From: JBKEDC01 sp047972995
Lineage (GTDB): Bacteria > Bacteroidota > Bacteroidia > Bacteroidales > Prolixibacteraceae
DNA: 64,000 nt
NCBI GenBank assembly: GCA_047972995.1
Contig: JBKEBD010000006.1
Location: 62,001-126,000 of the forward strand
Direction: 5' to 3'
A program made the position numbers and the translations under genes. The first letter of the stretch is position 1. Every line of letters starts with the position of its first letter. The notes beneath the pieces are model-generated. The model had not been told where the DNA came from. It saw nothing but the letters and a program-made list of their open reading frames with translations, and searched no databases. Positions 1 to 7,558 of this stretch are shown here, one piece after another.

Positions 1-198
1 CCTGCTGTCGATATTATATCTTCAAGCACTCGTAGAGATGATGTTCTCCTATCGCAATCGGTGATGGATAAGGTGTATATTCTTCGAAATTACTTAGCCG
101 ACATGAACTCGATTGAAGCTATGGAGTTCTTGCGCACACGATTGGTTAGGGCAAGTTCTATAGAGGAATTCTTGATATCGATGAACGATGATGAATAG
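1..198 (+). CDS. rho: Transcription termination factor Rho, C-terminal end (partial)
   Basis: This is an open frame entering from the left edge and ending at TAG 196-198, giving the last 65 residues. The run SSSTRRDDVLL followed by MDKVYILRNYLADM and EAMEFLRTRL matches the C-terminal end of the RecA-like ATPase domain of Rho, including the conserved S-x-T-R-R segment near the R-loop. Rho is the hexameric RNA helicase that terminates untranslated transcripts. The N-terminal and RNA-binding parts lie outside the window. Family assignment rests on a short but characteristic stretch. A strong terminator follows at 361-403. Confidence 0.88.
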   Translation, partial: PAVDIISSSTRRDDVLLSQSVMDKVYILRNYLADMNSIEAMEFLRTRLVRASSIEEFLISMNDDE

Positions 199-360
199 CC
201 CGAGCTAACATTAAGTTTGGCATTCTATTGGACTTAATCTGATTGAATTACGCTTGTCGTATTCAGTAGATACGAGTCGAAAAATAACAGCATAAACGAG
301 AAGCGTTTTCTTCATAAACAACACTCTGTTCAAAGAAAACGTATTAACAATAAGATATAA

Positions 361-403
361 ACAAGCCTAAAGTTGCAAAAGATGTAACTTTAGGCTTGTT
401 TTG
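361..403 (+). terminator. Rho-independent terminator after rho
   Basis: Perfect 14-bp inverted repeat (361-374 with 386-399), 11-base loop, followed by a short T run. It ends the transcript arriving from rho, about 160 bases past the stop codon. Confidence 0.88.
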
Positions 404-520
404 TATCAAATCAGTCCTTTTGTATGTGGTGTTTGTTGTTTCTAGTTTTTTTTGAAACAAATTTTAACTTTAAACTAACTTATTAATCTTGGTAGGTATC
501 TATTGTTAATAGAAATATAT

Positions 521-528
521 TACTTTTG
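521..528 (+). promoter_or_regulatory. Promoter -7 box (TACTTTTG) for the barrel-uppS-bamA-skp cluster
   Basis: Exact match to the Bacteroidota -7 consensus TAnnTTTG, 83 bases upstream of the first ATG of the gene at 612. I do not see a well-spaced -33 TTTG, so only this half of the promoter is supported. Confidence 0.5.
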
Positions 529-611
529 TGGACTATGGTATAAGAATGCGCAGAAGGAGTTGGAAAAATATATCTTCAAGCGAGTTTTGAAATAGAAGTG
601 TAAAAATCATA

Positions 612-1358
612 ATGGAGTTGATGAAGAGAATACTCTTGGTGTTAATGGTGTTTTTTGCCGTGGCAAGAAGCAGTGCACAACCATCGCAGGCAACTATTGA
701 TTTAGGCTTATGGGGTGGATTGAGCGGATATCAGGGAGATATGACCTATGTCGATCGTTTAGGATCGATAGGGGGTGCAGGGGGGGTCTTTTGCAGATAT
801 AACTTCAATCCGAGATACGGTATTCGAGTGAGTGCCTTGGTTGGAAACATTAGTGGAGTGGGTAAATTTGACGATATAGATTGGGAGTTTGATAAAACAG
901 TGAATGACTTCTCCGCCGTTTTTGAATTTAACTTTTTACCGTATCTGATAGGCAGCTCAAAGAATAATATTTCTACCTTTTTAACGCTAGGAGTTGGCGG
1001 AGGTACTTATCCGAAAGCGACCAAGTTTAGTGGGTCGATTATCGACGGAGTTTATACTCCTAGTGTGGATAAAACAGATTATGGAGAGGGCGGAGATATG
1101 ATTTCTGCGTGGAATATTCCATTAGGGTTTGGATTTAAATTTAATGTAACAAAACGTCTCGGAATGGGTGCTGAGTTTGTACTGCGAAAATATTTCGACG
1201 ATGGTTTAGATAACCTAGACGATCCGAGAGCTTTTGGAGTGGAAGATTCAGAAGGATATAACACTTCACTGCATAATAACGATTGGACTTTTCATTTGGG
1301 CGTGTTTGTTTACTACCAAATTTTTAGAGTCGATAAGCATTGTGCTTTATATGATTAA
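612..1358 (+). CDS. Outer membrane beta-barrel protein (DUF6089-like)
   Basis: A 248-residue protein with a signal peptide (residues 1-22, hydrophobic stretch then SSAQ) and a body of alternating amphipathic, Gly- and aromatic-rich strands ending in an FHLGVFVYYQIF-type strand. This is typical of a small eight-to-twelve-strand outer-membrane barrel. The position directly upstream of uppS and bamA is where Bacteroidota commonly carry the DUF6089 porin-like family, so I assign it there. Its specific role is not known; the neighbourhood suggests envelope assembly. An alternative start at 621 (MKRILL) gives an equally good signal peptide. The gap to uppS is 21 bases and the two are probably co-transcribed. 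Confidence 0.75.
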   Translation: MELMKRILLVLMVFFAVARSSAQPSQATIDLGLWGGLSGYQGDMTYVDRLGSIGGAGGVFCRYNFNPRYGIRVSALVGNISGVGKFDDIDWEFDKTVNDFSAVFEFNFLPYLIGSSKNNISTFLTLGVGGGTYPKATKFSGSIIDGVYTPSVDKTDYGEGGDMISAWNIPLGFGFKFNVTKRLGMGAEFVLRKYFDDGLDNLDDPRAFGVEDSEGYNTSLHNNDWTFHLGVFVYYQIFRVDKHCALYD

Positions 1359-1379
1359 AAATAATAAGAGCTAGTTTTA

Positions 1380-2123
1380 ATGAGCTTAATAGATAAATTA
1401 GATAAGACAAAGTTGCCAAAACACATCGCCGTTATAATGGATGGCAATGGTAGATGGGCAAAACAACATGGCTACGAACGTTTTGTTGGGCATGAGCGAG
1501 GAGCAGAATCTGTTCGTGCAATACTAACAGCGGCAGGAAAAGTAGGTATAGAATATCTTACACTATACGCCTTTTCTACCGAAAACTGGTCTAGACCAAA
1601 AGAAGAAGTGGAAGCATTGATGTCTTTGCTTGTACATATGATTAAGCAAGAAACGCCCAATCTTAAAAAGAATAAAGTGCGTTTGCAAGCCATCGGCGAT
1701 TTAGCGAGTATGCCACAGGAAGTGCAAGAAAGCTTGGCGTGGTCTATCAATGAATTAAAAGATGAGACCGGAGTGACTTTGGTGCTAGCATTAAGCTATA
1801 GTAGCCGTTGGGAAATAACCAATGCTTGCCAGCAAATGATGACGCAAGTTGAAGCCGGAAAGCTAAAAGCTTCAGAAGTGACCGACGAATTAGTAAGCTC
1901 TTTCTTAACTACCCATGCTATTCCAGATCCTGATTTATTGATTAGGACAAGCGGAGAAACTCGCATCAGTAACTTCTTGCTTTGGCAAATTGCTTATGCC
2001 GAGCTTTATTTTACATCGGTATTGTGGCCCGATTTCAGAGAAGAAAATTTAGCAGAGGCCATTCTCGATTATCAATCGCGCGAGCGTCGTTTCGGAAAAA
2101 CAAGTCAACAAATAGAGGAATAA
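1380..2123 (+). CDS. uppS: Undecaprenyl pyrophosphate synthase (isoprenyl transferase)
   Basis: A 247-residue cis-prenyltransferase. Residues 15-26 (HIAVIMDGNGRW) hold the catalytic Asp21 and diphosphate-binding loop. GHERGAESVR (37-46) and the YAFSTENW segment are the next conserved blocks, and DLLIRTSGE (185-193) carries the Arg and Ser that bind isopentenyl diphosphate. The enzyme condenses eight isopentenyl units onto farnesyl diphosphate to give the C55 lipid carrier for peptidoglycan and O-antigen. Length is normal for the family. The downstream bamA starts 10 bases after the stop, so this is an envelope-biogenesis operon. Confidence 0.97.
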   Translation: MSLIDKLDKTKLPKHIAVIMDGNGRWAKQHGYERFVGHERGAESVRAILTAAGKVGIEYLTLYAFSTENWSRPKEEVEALMSLLVHMIKQETPNLKKNKVRLQAIGDLASMPQEVQESLAWSINELKDETGVTLVLALSYSSRWEITNACQQMMTQVEAGKLKASEVTDELVSSFLTTHAIPDPDLLIRTSGETRISNFLLWQIAYAELYFTSVLWPDFREENLAEAILDYQSRERRFGKTSQQIEE

Positions 2124-2133
2124 AATAATAATA

Positions 2134-4707
2134 ATGTATAGATTCCAAATATTCATACTTTTCTTCTTCTTAGGGCTAGGTGCAATGGCTCAAGATAACG
2201 AAGGTACAAACTTTTCAATTTATTATTCAAGCCCTCGTGAATATACTATTGCAGATATTCAAGTAGTAGGGGTGAAGTATTTAGACACTAATGTACTCGT
2301 TCAAATTTCAGGTTTAGCTGTTGGCGATGAAATCATGGTGCCGGGCGATGAAATCAACAATGCAATTAAAAAGCTTTGGGGAAATCAAATGTTCTCTGAT
2401 GTGCGCATTGAAGCAACAAAAGTGGCTGATGGCAAAATCTGGTTAACCATCTATCTTCAAGAGCGACCACGATTGGCAGGGGTGAACTTCTATGGCGTGT
2501 CGAAATCGGAAGAAAAAGACATAAAAGAAAAGGTGCTATTACTAAAAGGCAGTCAGGTTACCGATAACCAATTGGTTAGTGCCGAACGAATTATTACAGG
2601 TATCTTCACCGAGAAAGGATATTCAAATGCTGAAGTGCACATTGTTCAGCGCGATGACTCGGCAAGTACAAACAATGTTTACCTTGATGTAAGGGTAGAT
2701 AAGAAAGAAAAAGTGAAAGTGCAAGAAGTGGTTTTCCATGGTGTAGAAAACCTCAATCCTCATGTGCTTGATCGTGCCATGAAGAAAACCAACAGTAAGA
2801 ATTGGCGCAACTTCTTCCGCACAAAGAAATTCTCGGAAGACTTATATGTTGAAGATAAAGCAAGCATGATTACCAAATTCAATGAAGAAGGGTATCGTGA
2901 TGCTACAATTACAGCAGATAGTATTACTCCACTAGAAAACGGACGTGTTCGTGTGGATTTATATGTAGAAGAAGGTGATAAATATTATTTTGGTGATATT
3001 AAGTGGTTGGGTAACACGGTTTACCCCGCTGATTACCTTGACGCCATGCTAGGTTTGACCAAAGGCGATGTGTTCGACCAATCTAAACTAGACAAGCGTT
3101 TAACCATGGATGATGACGCTGTGGGCAACCTTTACCTAGATAATGGATACTTATTCTATAACCTAGAACCAGTAGAAGCAAGCATTAAAGGAGATACAAT
3201 TAACTACGAAATGCGTATCTATGAAGGGAATCAAGCTACTATTAATAACGTGTTTATTGAAGGAAACACCAAAACAAACGAGCACGTAGCTCGTCGAGAA
3301 TTGCGTACTTATCCGGGAGATTTGTTCAGTAAGTCGAATATTATTCGTTCTGTTCGTGAGCTTTCACAATTAGGACACTTCGACCCCGAAGCAATTGAAC
3401 CAGATGTGCAACCTCACCCCGAGAGTGGAACTGTAGATATTGGCTATAAGCTGCAAGAAAAATCGAATGACCAAATTGAGCTTTCAGGAGGTTGGGGTGC
3501 CGGACAATTCGTAGGAACTTTAGGACTACGATTCTCTAACTTCTCGGTAAGAAACGTTTTCAATAAAGAAGCATGGAGTCCGCTACCTACAGGCGACGGT
3601 CAAACATTGAGCTTGCGAGCGCAAACATCGGGTAAATTCTATAGCTCTTATGGTTTCAGTTTCGTAGAACCTTGGTTGGGTGGTAAAAAACCAAACTCAT
3701 TGTCGATATCTTTCAACCGAAGCCGTACCAACTATTCAGCAAACAATAGTATGTATGACTATAGCACAGGCTATAACTACTACGACTATGGTTCAGGCTA
3801 CTATAATAATGTGTATGATTACGAAGAGTCTAGCGATGATGAAATTCAGATCACAACAGCATTTACCGTGGGTTACGGTTACCGCATGAAGTGGCCAGAT
3901 GACTTCTTCACGGTTTATCATCAGATTGCTTTCGAGCGATATAAATTGCATAACATGGCAGACTACTATAGTTTCCTAGGTGCTGATGATGGTGCTAATG
4001 GCGAGTTCAACAACTTGAGCTTTTTAACTGCTATTTCTCGTAACTCAGTTGACCAACCCTTGTATCCTCGTACAGGTTCTGAGTTTGGATTGTCGGTGCA
4101 ATTTACTTTCCCTTATTCATTAGTTAATGGGGTAGATTACAACAAAACAAACCTTTCAAGCCAAGATCGTTACCGATGGATTGAATACCACAAATGGAAA
4201 TTCAACGGAACATGGTACACTCCAATTAGTAAAAATAGAAACTTAGTGTTGATGACTCGCTTTGAGTATGGATTCTTAGGCTACTACAACAAAAACCGTC
4301 GTTCACCATTCGAAGGCTTCCGTGTTGGGGGATCGGGAATGTCGGGTTATAGCTTATATGGAACAGACATCGTGGCATTGCGTGGTTACCGTGACTACAG
4401 TTTGAGTCCTCAGCAATCGGGTTCAAACATTTATGACAAAGTGACTGTAGAATTGCGCTACCCAATTACCCTTTCACAATCAGCAACTATTTATGTGCTT
4501 GGTTTCTTAGAAGGAGGTAACGCTTGGATGGATTTCGAAAACTTCAACCCATTTGATGTGAAACGTTCTGCAGGTGTTGGTGTTCGCTTGTTCTTACCTA
4601 TGTTTGGTTTGATGGGCTTCGACTATGGTTATGGTTTCGACCCGATCAACGGAAGTATGAATGCTAGTGGTAACCAATTCCACTTCACTATTGGACAACA
4701 ATTTTAG
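2134..4707 (+). CDS. bamA: Outer membrane protein assembly factor BamA
   Basis: An 857-residue Omp85 protein. A signal peptide (cleavage after Ala19 in GAMA-Q) is followed by five POTRA-type repeats over roughly residues 35-450 (recognisable by the ADIQVVGVKYLDTNVL and NVFIEGNTKTNEHVARREL blocks) and a C-terminal 16-strand barrel domain. The last residue is Phe, the usual outer-membrane targeting signal. BamA folds and inserts barrel proteins into the outer membrane. An insertion at about residues 533-570 is extraordinarily Tyr-rich (11 Tyr in 38) and Asn/Gly/Asp-rich, and looks like an exposed loop. It is followed closely by two Skp/OmpH genes, which fits one assembly pathway. Confidence 0.96.
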   Translation: MYRFQIFILFFFLGLGAMAQDNEGTNFSIYYSSPREYTIADIQVVGVKYLDTNVLVQISGLAVGDEIMVPGDEINNAIKKLWGNQMFSDVRIEATKVADGKIWLTIYLQERPRLAGVNFYGVSKSEEKDIKEKVLLLKGSQVTDNQLVSAERIITGIFTEKGYSNAEVHIVQRDDSASTNNVYLDVRVDKKEKVKVQEVVFHGVENLNPHVLDRAMKKTNSKNWRNFFRTKKFSEDLYVEDKASMITKFNEEGYRDATITADSITPLENGRVRVDLYVEEGDKYYFGDIKWLGNTVYPADYLDAMLGLTKGDVFDQSKLDKRLTMDDDAVGNLYLDNGYLFYNLEPVEASIKGDTINYEMRIYEGNQATINNVFIEGNTKTNEHVARRELRTYPGDLFSKSNIIRSVRELSQLGHFDPEAIEPDVQPHPESGTVDIGYKLQEKSNDQIELSGGWGAGQFVGTLGLRFSNFSVRNVFNKEAWSPLPTGDGQTLSLRAQTSGKFYSSYGFSFVEPWLGGKKPNSLSISFNRSRTNYSANNSMYDYSTGYNYYDYGSGYYNNVYDYEESSDDEIQITTAFTVGYGYRMKWPDDFFTVYHQIAFERYKLHNMADYYSFLGADDGANGEFNNLSFLTAISRNSVDQPLYPRTGSEFGLSVQFTFPYSLVNGVDYNKTNLSSQDRYRWIEYHKWKFNGTWYTPISKNRNLVLMTRFEYGFLGYYNKNRRSPFEGFRVGGSGMSGYSLYGTDIVALRGYRDYSLSPQQSGSNIYDKVTVELRYPITLSQSATIYVLGFLEGGNAWMDFENFNPFDVKRSAGVGVRLFLPMFGLMGFDYGYGFDPINGSMNASGNQFHFTIGQQF

Positions 4708-4759
4708 CTAGTAATTAATGAAGAAGCTGTTTTACAGCTTCAAACTAAAATTTAAATTT

Positions 4760-5272
4760 ATGAAAAAGGCATTATTAATTTTAGCGGCAATGTTTGCGTT
4801 CAGCTTTAGCTACGCGCAGAAATATGCTTATGTAGATACCGATTATATTTTGGATAATATTCCAGCTTATGCAGCTGCTCAAAGTCAGCTAGATAAAATT
4901 TCTCAGCAATATCAAAAAGAGCTAGAAGGAATGCACTCCGAAATAGACAAGATGTATCAAGGTTACCAATCGGAATCGGTGTTATTATCGGAAGACATGA
5001 GAAGAAAAAGAGAAGATCTTATTATTGCCAAAGAGAAGGATTTTAAAGCTTTGCAACGTCAGTATTTTGGACCTGAAGGAGATTTGTTTCAGAAGCGTGA
5101 GTCGCTAGTTCAGCCCATTCAAGAAGATGTGTACAATGCAATTCAGGCAATAGCCGTGCAAACAGGCTATGCTGTAATTTTCGATAAAGCAGCAAGCACA
5201 AATATGCTTTACACAGATTCTCGCTATGATTTAAGCGATCAAGTGCTACAAAAGCTAGGATATAAAAATTAA
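4760..5272 (+). CDS. OmpH/Skp family periplasmic chaperone, copy 1
   Basis: A 170-residue protein from the chosen start. The frame is open from an ATG at 4718, but the start at 4760 gives a clean signal peptide (MKKALLILAAMFAFSFSYAQ), so I prefer it. After cleavage, the segment YAYVDTDYIL begins the small OmpH body domain, followed by a long charged helix pair (about residues 45-110) that would form the tentacles of the Skp trimer, and a return to the body domain. Skp escorts unfolded outer-membrane proteins across the periplasm to BamA, encoded immediately upstream. A second homologue follows within 50 bases. Confidence 0.9.
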   Translation: MKKALLILAAMFAFSFSYAQKYAYVDTDYILDNIPAYAAAQSQLDKISQQYQKELEGMHSEIDKMYQGYQSESVLLSEDMRRKREDLIIAKEKDFKALQRQYFGPEGDLFQKRESLVQPIQEDVYNAIQAIAVQTGYAVIFDKAASTNMLYTDSRYDLSDQVLQKLGYKN

Positions 5273-5276
5273 TCCG

Positions 5277-5284
5277 TATATTTG
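5277..5284 (+). promoter_or_regulatory. Possible internal promoter -7 box (TATATTTG) before the second skp
   Basis: Matches TAnnTTTG and lies in the short gap between the two skp genes, 37 bases before the chosen start of copy 2. There is no clear -33 partner. It could give separate control of the second chaperone. Confidence 0.35.
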
Positions 5285-5320
5285 CAACTAATTGAATCAA
5301 CAATATTTTTAATAGGAAAC

Positions 5321-5830
5321 ATGAAAAATCTTTTTAGAATCTGCCTCGTTGCAGTAATGATGGTGTCAGCTACTACTTTTGTGCAAGCTCAAACCTTGAA
5401 GTTTGCTCACATTAATACGCAAGAATTGATTCCAAAAATGCCTGATTATGCGGCAGCTCAAAAGCAGGTTGAAGTTCAAGCTAAAAGCTTGGAAGATCAA
5501 CTAGGTACTATGCAAAAAGAATTGCAAACAAAAATGACAGAGTACCAAGAACAAGCTAACACGATGGATGAAATTGTTCGTCAAGCAAAAGAAGAAGATT
5601 TGATGAATCTTCAACAACGTATTAGCACTTTCCAACAAAACGCACAACAAAAGTTGCAACAAAAGCAACAAGAGTTAATGCAACCAATCTTTGACAAAGC
5701 AAACAAAGCTATCGAAGAAGTAGCTAAAGAGCAAGGTGTAATTTATGTGTTTGACACAAACACATTGCTTTACAAATCGCATGCAAGTATTGATTTGTTG
5801 CCTTTAGTAAAAACAAAATTAGGTATGTAA
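5321..5830 (+). CDS. OmpH/Skp family periplasmic chaperone, copy 2
   Basis: A 169-residue protein. The ATG at 5321 gives the signal peptide MKNLFRICLVAVMM ending VQAQ; the frame is open to 5282 but that extension is not signal-like. The mature part starts LKFAHINTQELI, parallel to copy 1, then a Gln/Lys-rich coiled-coil region (about residues 45-120) and a C-terminal body segment ending in LLPLVKTKLGM. Tandem Skp-like genes behind bamA are common in Bacteroidota. The two copies differ enough in sequence to suggest old duplication and possibly different clients. A terminator follows 20 bases past the stop. Confidence 0.9.
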   Translation: MKNLFRICLVAVMMVSATTFVQAQTLKFAHINTQELIPKMPDYAAAQKQVEVQAKSLEDQLGTMQKELQTKMTEYQEQANTMDEIVRQAKEEDLMNLQQRISTFQQNAQQKLQQKQQELMQPIFDKANKAIEEVAKEQGVIYVFDTNTLLYKSHASIDLLPLVKTKLGM

Positions 5831-5850
5831 TAGCGAGTAGAAACAAAGTA

Positions 5851-5885
5851 AAGAGTCAATTTTATTAAATTGACTCTTTTTTTTG
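5851..5885 (+). terminator. Rho-independent terminator after the bamA-skp cluster
   Basis: A 12-bp perfect stem (5851-5862 with 5867-5878), loop TATT, followed by a run of eight or more T. It closes the barrel-uppS-bamA-skp-skp transcription unit. Confidence 0.92.
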
Positions 5886-5929
5886 CCATTTACTCTGGTA
5901 AAACTGTATGTTATTAGGAAATAATACAT

Positions 5930-5937
5930 TACTTTTG
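5930..5937 (+). promoter_or_regulatory. Promoter -7 box (TACTTTTG) for the corA leader
   Basis: Exact TAnnTTTG match following the terminator. It predicts a transcript start near 5944, which would place the 16-codon upstream ORF (5961) and both competing hairpins in the mRNA leader. A -33 element is not obvious. Confidence 0.5.
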
Positions 5938-5960
5938 CAGCGGTATAAATTTTAACAGCA

Positions 5961-6011
5961 ATGGACGAAGACCCTTATCAAAAGAACTTTATTGAAGTAG
6001 ACTCGCTATAG
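5961..6011 (+). CDS. Putative 16-residue leader peptide upstream of corA
   Basis: A short ORF ATG 5961 to TAG 6009-6011 encoding MDEDPYQKNFIEVDSL. It lies between the promoter and the corA ribosome-binding site. The opening Asp-Glu-Asp-Pro is the kind of acidic/proline N-terminus that, in the Salmonella and E. coli MgtL leader (which starts Met-Glu-Pro-Asp-Pro), destabilises ribosomes at low Mg. Its stop codon overlaps one arm of an RNA hairpin that competes with the hairpin hiding the corA Shine-Dalgarno. That it is translated is inference; it is too short to test by codon statistics. Confidence 0.4.
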   Translation: MDEDPYQKNFIEVDSL

Positions 6012-6038
6012 AGAAAGGGAATCTCAGTTTCTTTCTTT
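6010..6038 (+). promoter_or_regulatory. Candidate anti-sequestering hairpin in the corA leader
   Basis: Bases 6010-6017 (AGAGAAAG) pair with 6031-6038 (CTTTCTTT), 8 bp with one G-U pair. The first arm overlaps the last two bases of the leader-ORF stop codon. The second arm is the same polypyrimidine tract used by the hairpin that hides the ribosome-binding site, so the two structures exclude each other. Confidence 0.4.
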
Positions 6039-6061
6039 GTAGAAAAACCAAAGGAGGAAAT
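6027..6061 (+). promoter_or_regulatory. Strong Shine-Dalgarno of corA buried in a 13-bp hairpin
   Basis: AAGGAGG at 6051-6057 lies 7 bases before the corA ATG, an almost perfect anti-16S match. Genes in this lineage normally lack such sites, and I see no comparable one elsewhere in the window. Bases 6027-6039 (GTTTCTTTCTTTG) pair along their whole length with 6049-6061 (CAAAGGAGGAAAT), with three G-U pairs and a 9-base loop, so the site would be inaccessible when this hairpin forms. Confidence 0.6.
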
Positions 6062-6064
6062 CAA

Positions 6065-7006
6065 ATGATTAAAATATTTAAAAGCTTCGGCGGGTATATT
6101 GAAATACCACAAGCGGAGCAGGACTGCTGGGTGAATGTTGTAGAACCAACACCAGTAGAAATACTGAAAATACAAGAAGACTTTGGCGTTCCAGCCGATT
6201 TAATTCAAGATATTCTCGATGTTGATGAGCGTTCGCGTTACGAGGTGGACGATGACTGGGAATTAATCATCTTACGTATTCCGATCGAAAATCCAAACAC
6301 TGAAAATGGAGTACCTTATTACACGGTACCTCTAGGTATTATTAATATCGGGGGAATGACAATCACCTTGTGTTCCACTCAAAATGAAGTGTTACCCATT
6401 GAACACGCAGCACTTTTTCGAGGACAGTCGCAACAGCTCATTCATGATGAATTGAATTTCATTTTTAAACTGTTTATTCGTTCAGGAAATACGTACCTGC
6501 GCTATTTGAAACGTATAAACAACCAAACAACACAAATTGAAAACGATTTAGAACGTTCGATTAGAAACCAAGAGTTGAATCGATTGCTCAAAATGGAAAA
6601 ATGTTTGGTATTTTTCACCACATCATTGAAAGGTAATGAGCTGGTGCTAGCTCGAATAAACAATAGCTTTAAGAAAAGATTGACAGAGCTAAACGAAGAT
6701 TTGCTAGAAGATGCGATGATTGAAAATAGGCAAGCTTTGGAAATGGCTCGAATGTATTCGGATATTCAAAGTGGACGAATGGAAGCTTTTGCATCGGTAA
6801 TCTCTAACAACATGAACACCGTGATGAAACAATTGACCTCGGTGTCTATTATCCTTATGATTCCGACTTTAATTTCAAGTATGTACGGAATGAACGTGCC
6901 AAACTACCTTGAGGGTAGCAATTGGGCTTTCCCAATTATCGTTATTGTTTCCTTGCTAGTGGCTTTGCTAAGTATTTACTTTTTCAGAAAGAAAGATTTA
7001 TTTTAG
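6065..7006 (+). CDS. corA: CorA-family magnesium/divalent cation transporter
   Basis: A 313-residue protein with a large N-terminal cytoplasmic domain, a long helical stalk (about residues 150-245) and two C-terminal membrane helices. The signature Y-G-M-N is at residues 274-277, at the end of the first membrane helix, followed by the periplasmic loop and the second helix ending RKKDLF. This is the pore-forming pentameric CorA architecture; Mg2+ is the usual substrate, although Ni, Co or Zn specificity cannot be excluded. The start is fixed by the strong Shine-Dalgarno at 6051-6057. The leader carries a short ORF and competing hairpins that suggest translational control. Confidence 0.94.
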   Translation: MIKIFKSFGGYIEIPQAEQDCWVNVVEPTPVEILKIQEDFGVPADLIQDILDVDERSRYEVDDDWELIILRIPIENPNTENGVPYYTVPLGIINIGGMTITLCSTQNEVLPIEHAALFRGQSQQLIHDELNFIFKLFIRSGNTYLRYLKRINNQTTQIENDLERSIRNQELNRLLKMEKCLVFFTTSLKGNELVLARINNSFKKRLTELNEDLLEDAMIENRQALEMARMYSDIQSGRMEAFASVISNNMNTVMKQLTSVSIILMIPTLISSMYGMNVPNYLEGSNWAFPIIVIVSLLVALLSIYFFRKKDLF

Positions 7007-7147
7007 TCCTTTGGAAATTGGGCTAAGTTTCATGCCGTGAATAAAGCAATCCTGATCTTTTCTACACAAATAAAAATACCTTGACAATTAAACGAATGTT
7101 GATTGTCGTTAGGATAGGAAGAATCTAAAAATATACCGTTTGACGCA

Positions 7148-7186
7148 TAAAAAATCCAAAGAACATATGTTCCTTGGATCTTTTAT
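7148..7186 (-). terminator. Terminator of the argS-ffh-folD-DUF3276 group
   Basis: An interrupted inverted repeat (7154-7159 with 7174-7179, enclosing the palindrome GAACATATGTTC). On the minus strand it is followed by a run of six T. It sits just past the last gene of the minus-strand group; the plus strand also has a weaker T run, so it may serve corA too. Confidence 0.75.
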
Positions 7187-7206
7187 ATCATTGTAATTTG
7201 GAGTTC

Positions 7207-7551
7207 TTAAAGATCTTCAAAGTTAATATCAGATGAAAAGTCAGGTTCATCTTTCTTTTCGCCTTCGGGGCGAGTGTTTCTAAATTTTCGTCGCTCTTCT
7301 TCTTGTAGCGGTTGCTTGTCGAGAATGAAATCAGCAGCATCATTAATATGATCTAAAAATGCGTCTAAATCTTCACGATACAAGAACAAACGATGACGCT
7401 CATTTCGGTCATATTCATTTTTCGCTTTTTTACTTTCAGTGAGCACTAGGTAGTACTCTCCAGAACGAGTTTCTTTAACATCAAAGAAGTAGGTTCTACT
7501 TCCTGCTCGCAATTCTGATGAATTAATACTTTCTTTCTTATTAAATTCCAT
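7207..7551 (-). CDS. PUR-alpha-like DUF3276 family nucleic-acid-binding protein
   Basis: A 114-residue protein. Residues 10-75 form one PUR repeat (GSRTYFFDVKETRSGEYYLV, then a second strand pair and a helix ending FLDHINDAADFIL). The C-terminal 35 residues are charged and probably disordered. Bacteroidota homologues of the eukaryotic PUR-alpha fold bind single-stranded nucleic acid; the cellular role is not established. It follows folD with a 7-base gap and is likely co-transcribed. Length is typical for the family. Confidence 0.88.
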   Translation of the reverse strand: MEFNKKESINSSELRAGSRTYFFDVKETRSGEYYLVLTESKKAKNEYDRNERHRLFLYREDLDAFLDHINDAADFILDKQPLQEEERRKFRNTRPEGEKKDEPDFSSDINFEDL

Positions 7552-7558
7552 ATTCTAT

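Larger units (their letters stand above)
199..611. other. Intergenic region between rho and the DUF6089-type barrel gene
   Basis: No coding frame is visible in this 413-bp gap. It holds a 9-bp inverted repeat (304-312 with 333-341), a strong intrinsic terminator at 361-403, and a promoter -7 box at 521-528. The section between 199 and 361 looks like a long 3' untranslated region of rho. Confidence 0.6.

Noticed and set aside
304..341. 9-bp inverted repeat in the rho 3' region as an independent small RNA
   Set aside because: No promoter is seen before it, and the terminator at 361-403 is explained by the rho transcript.
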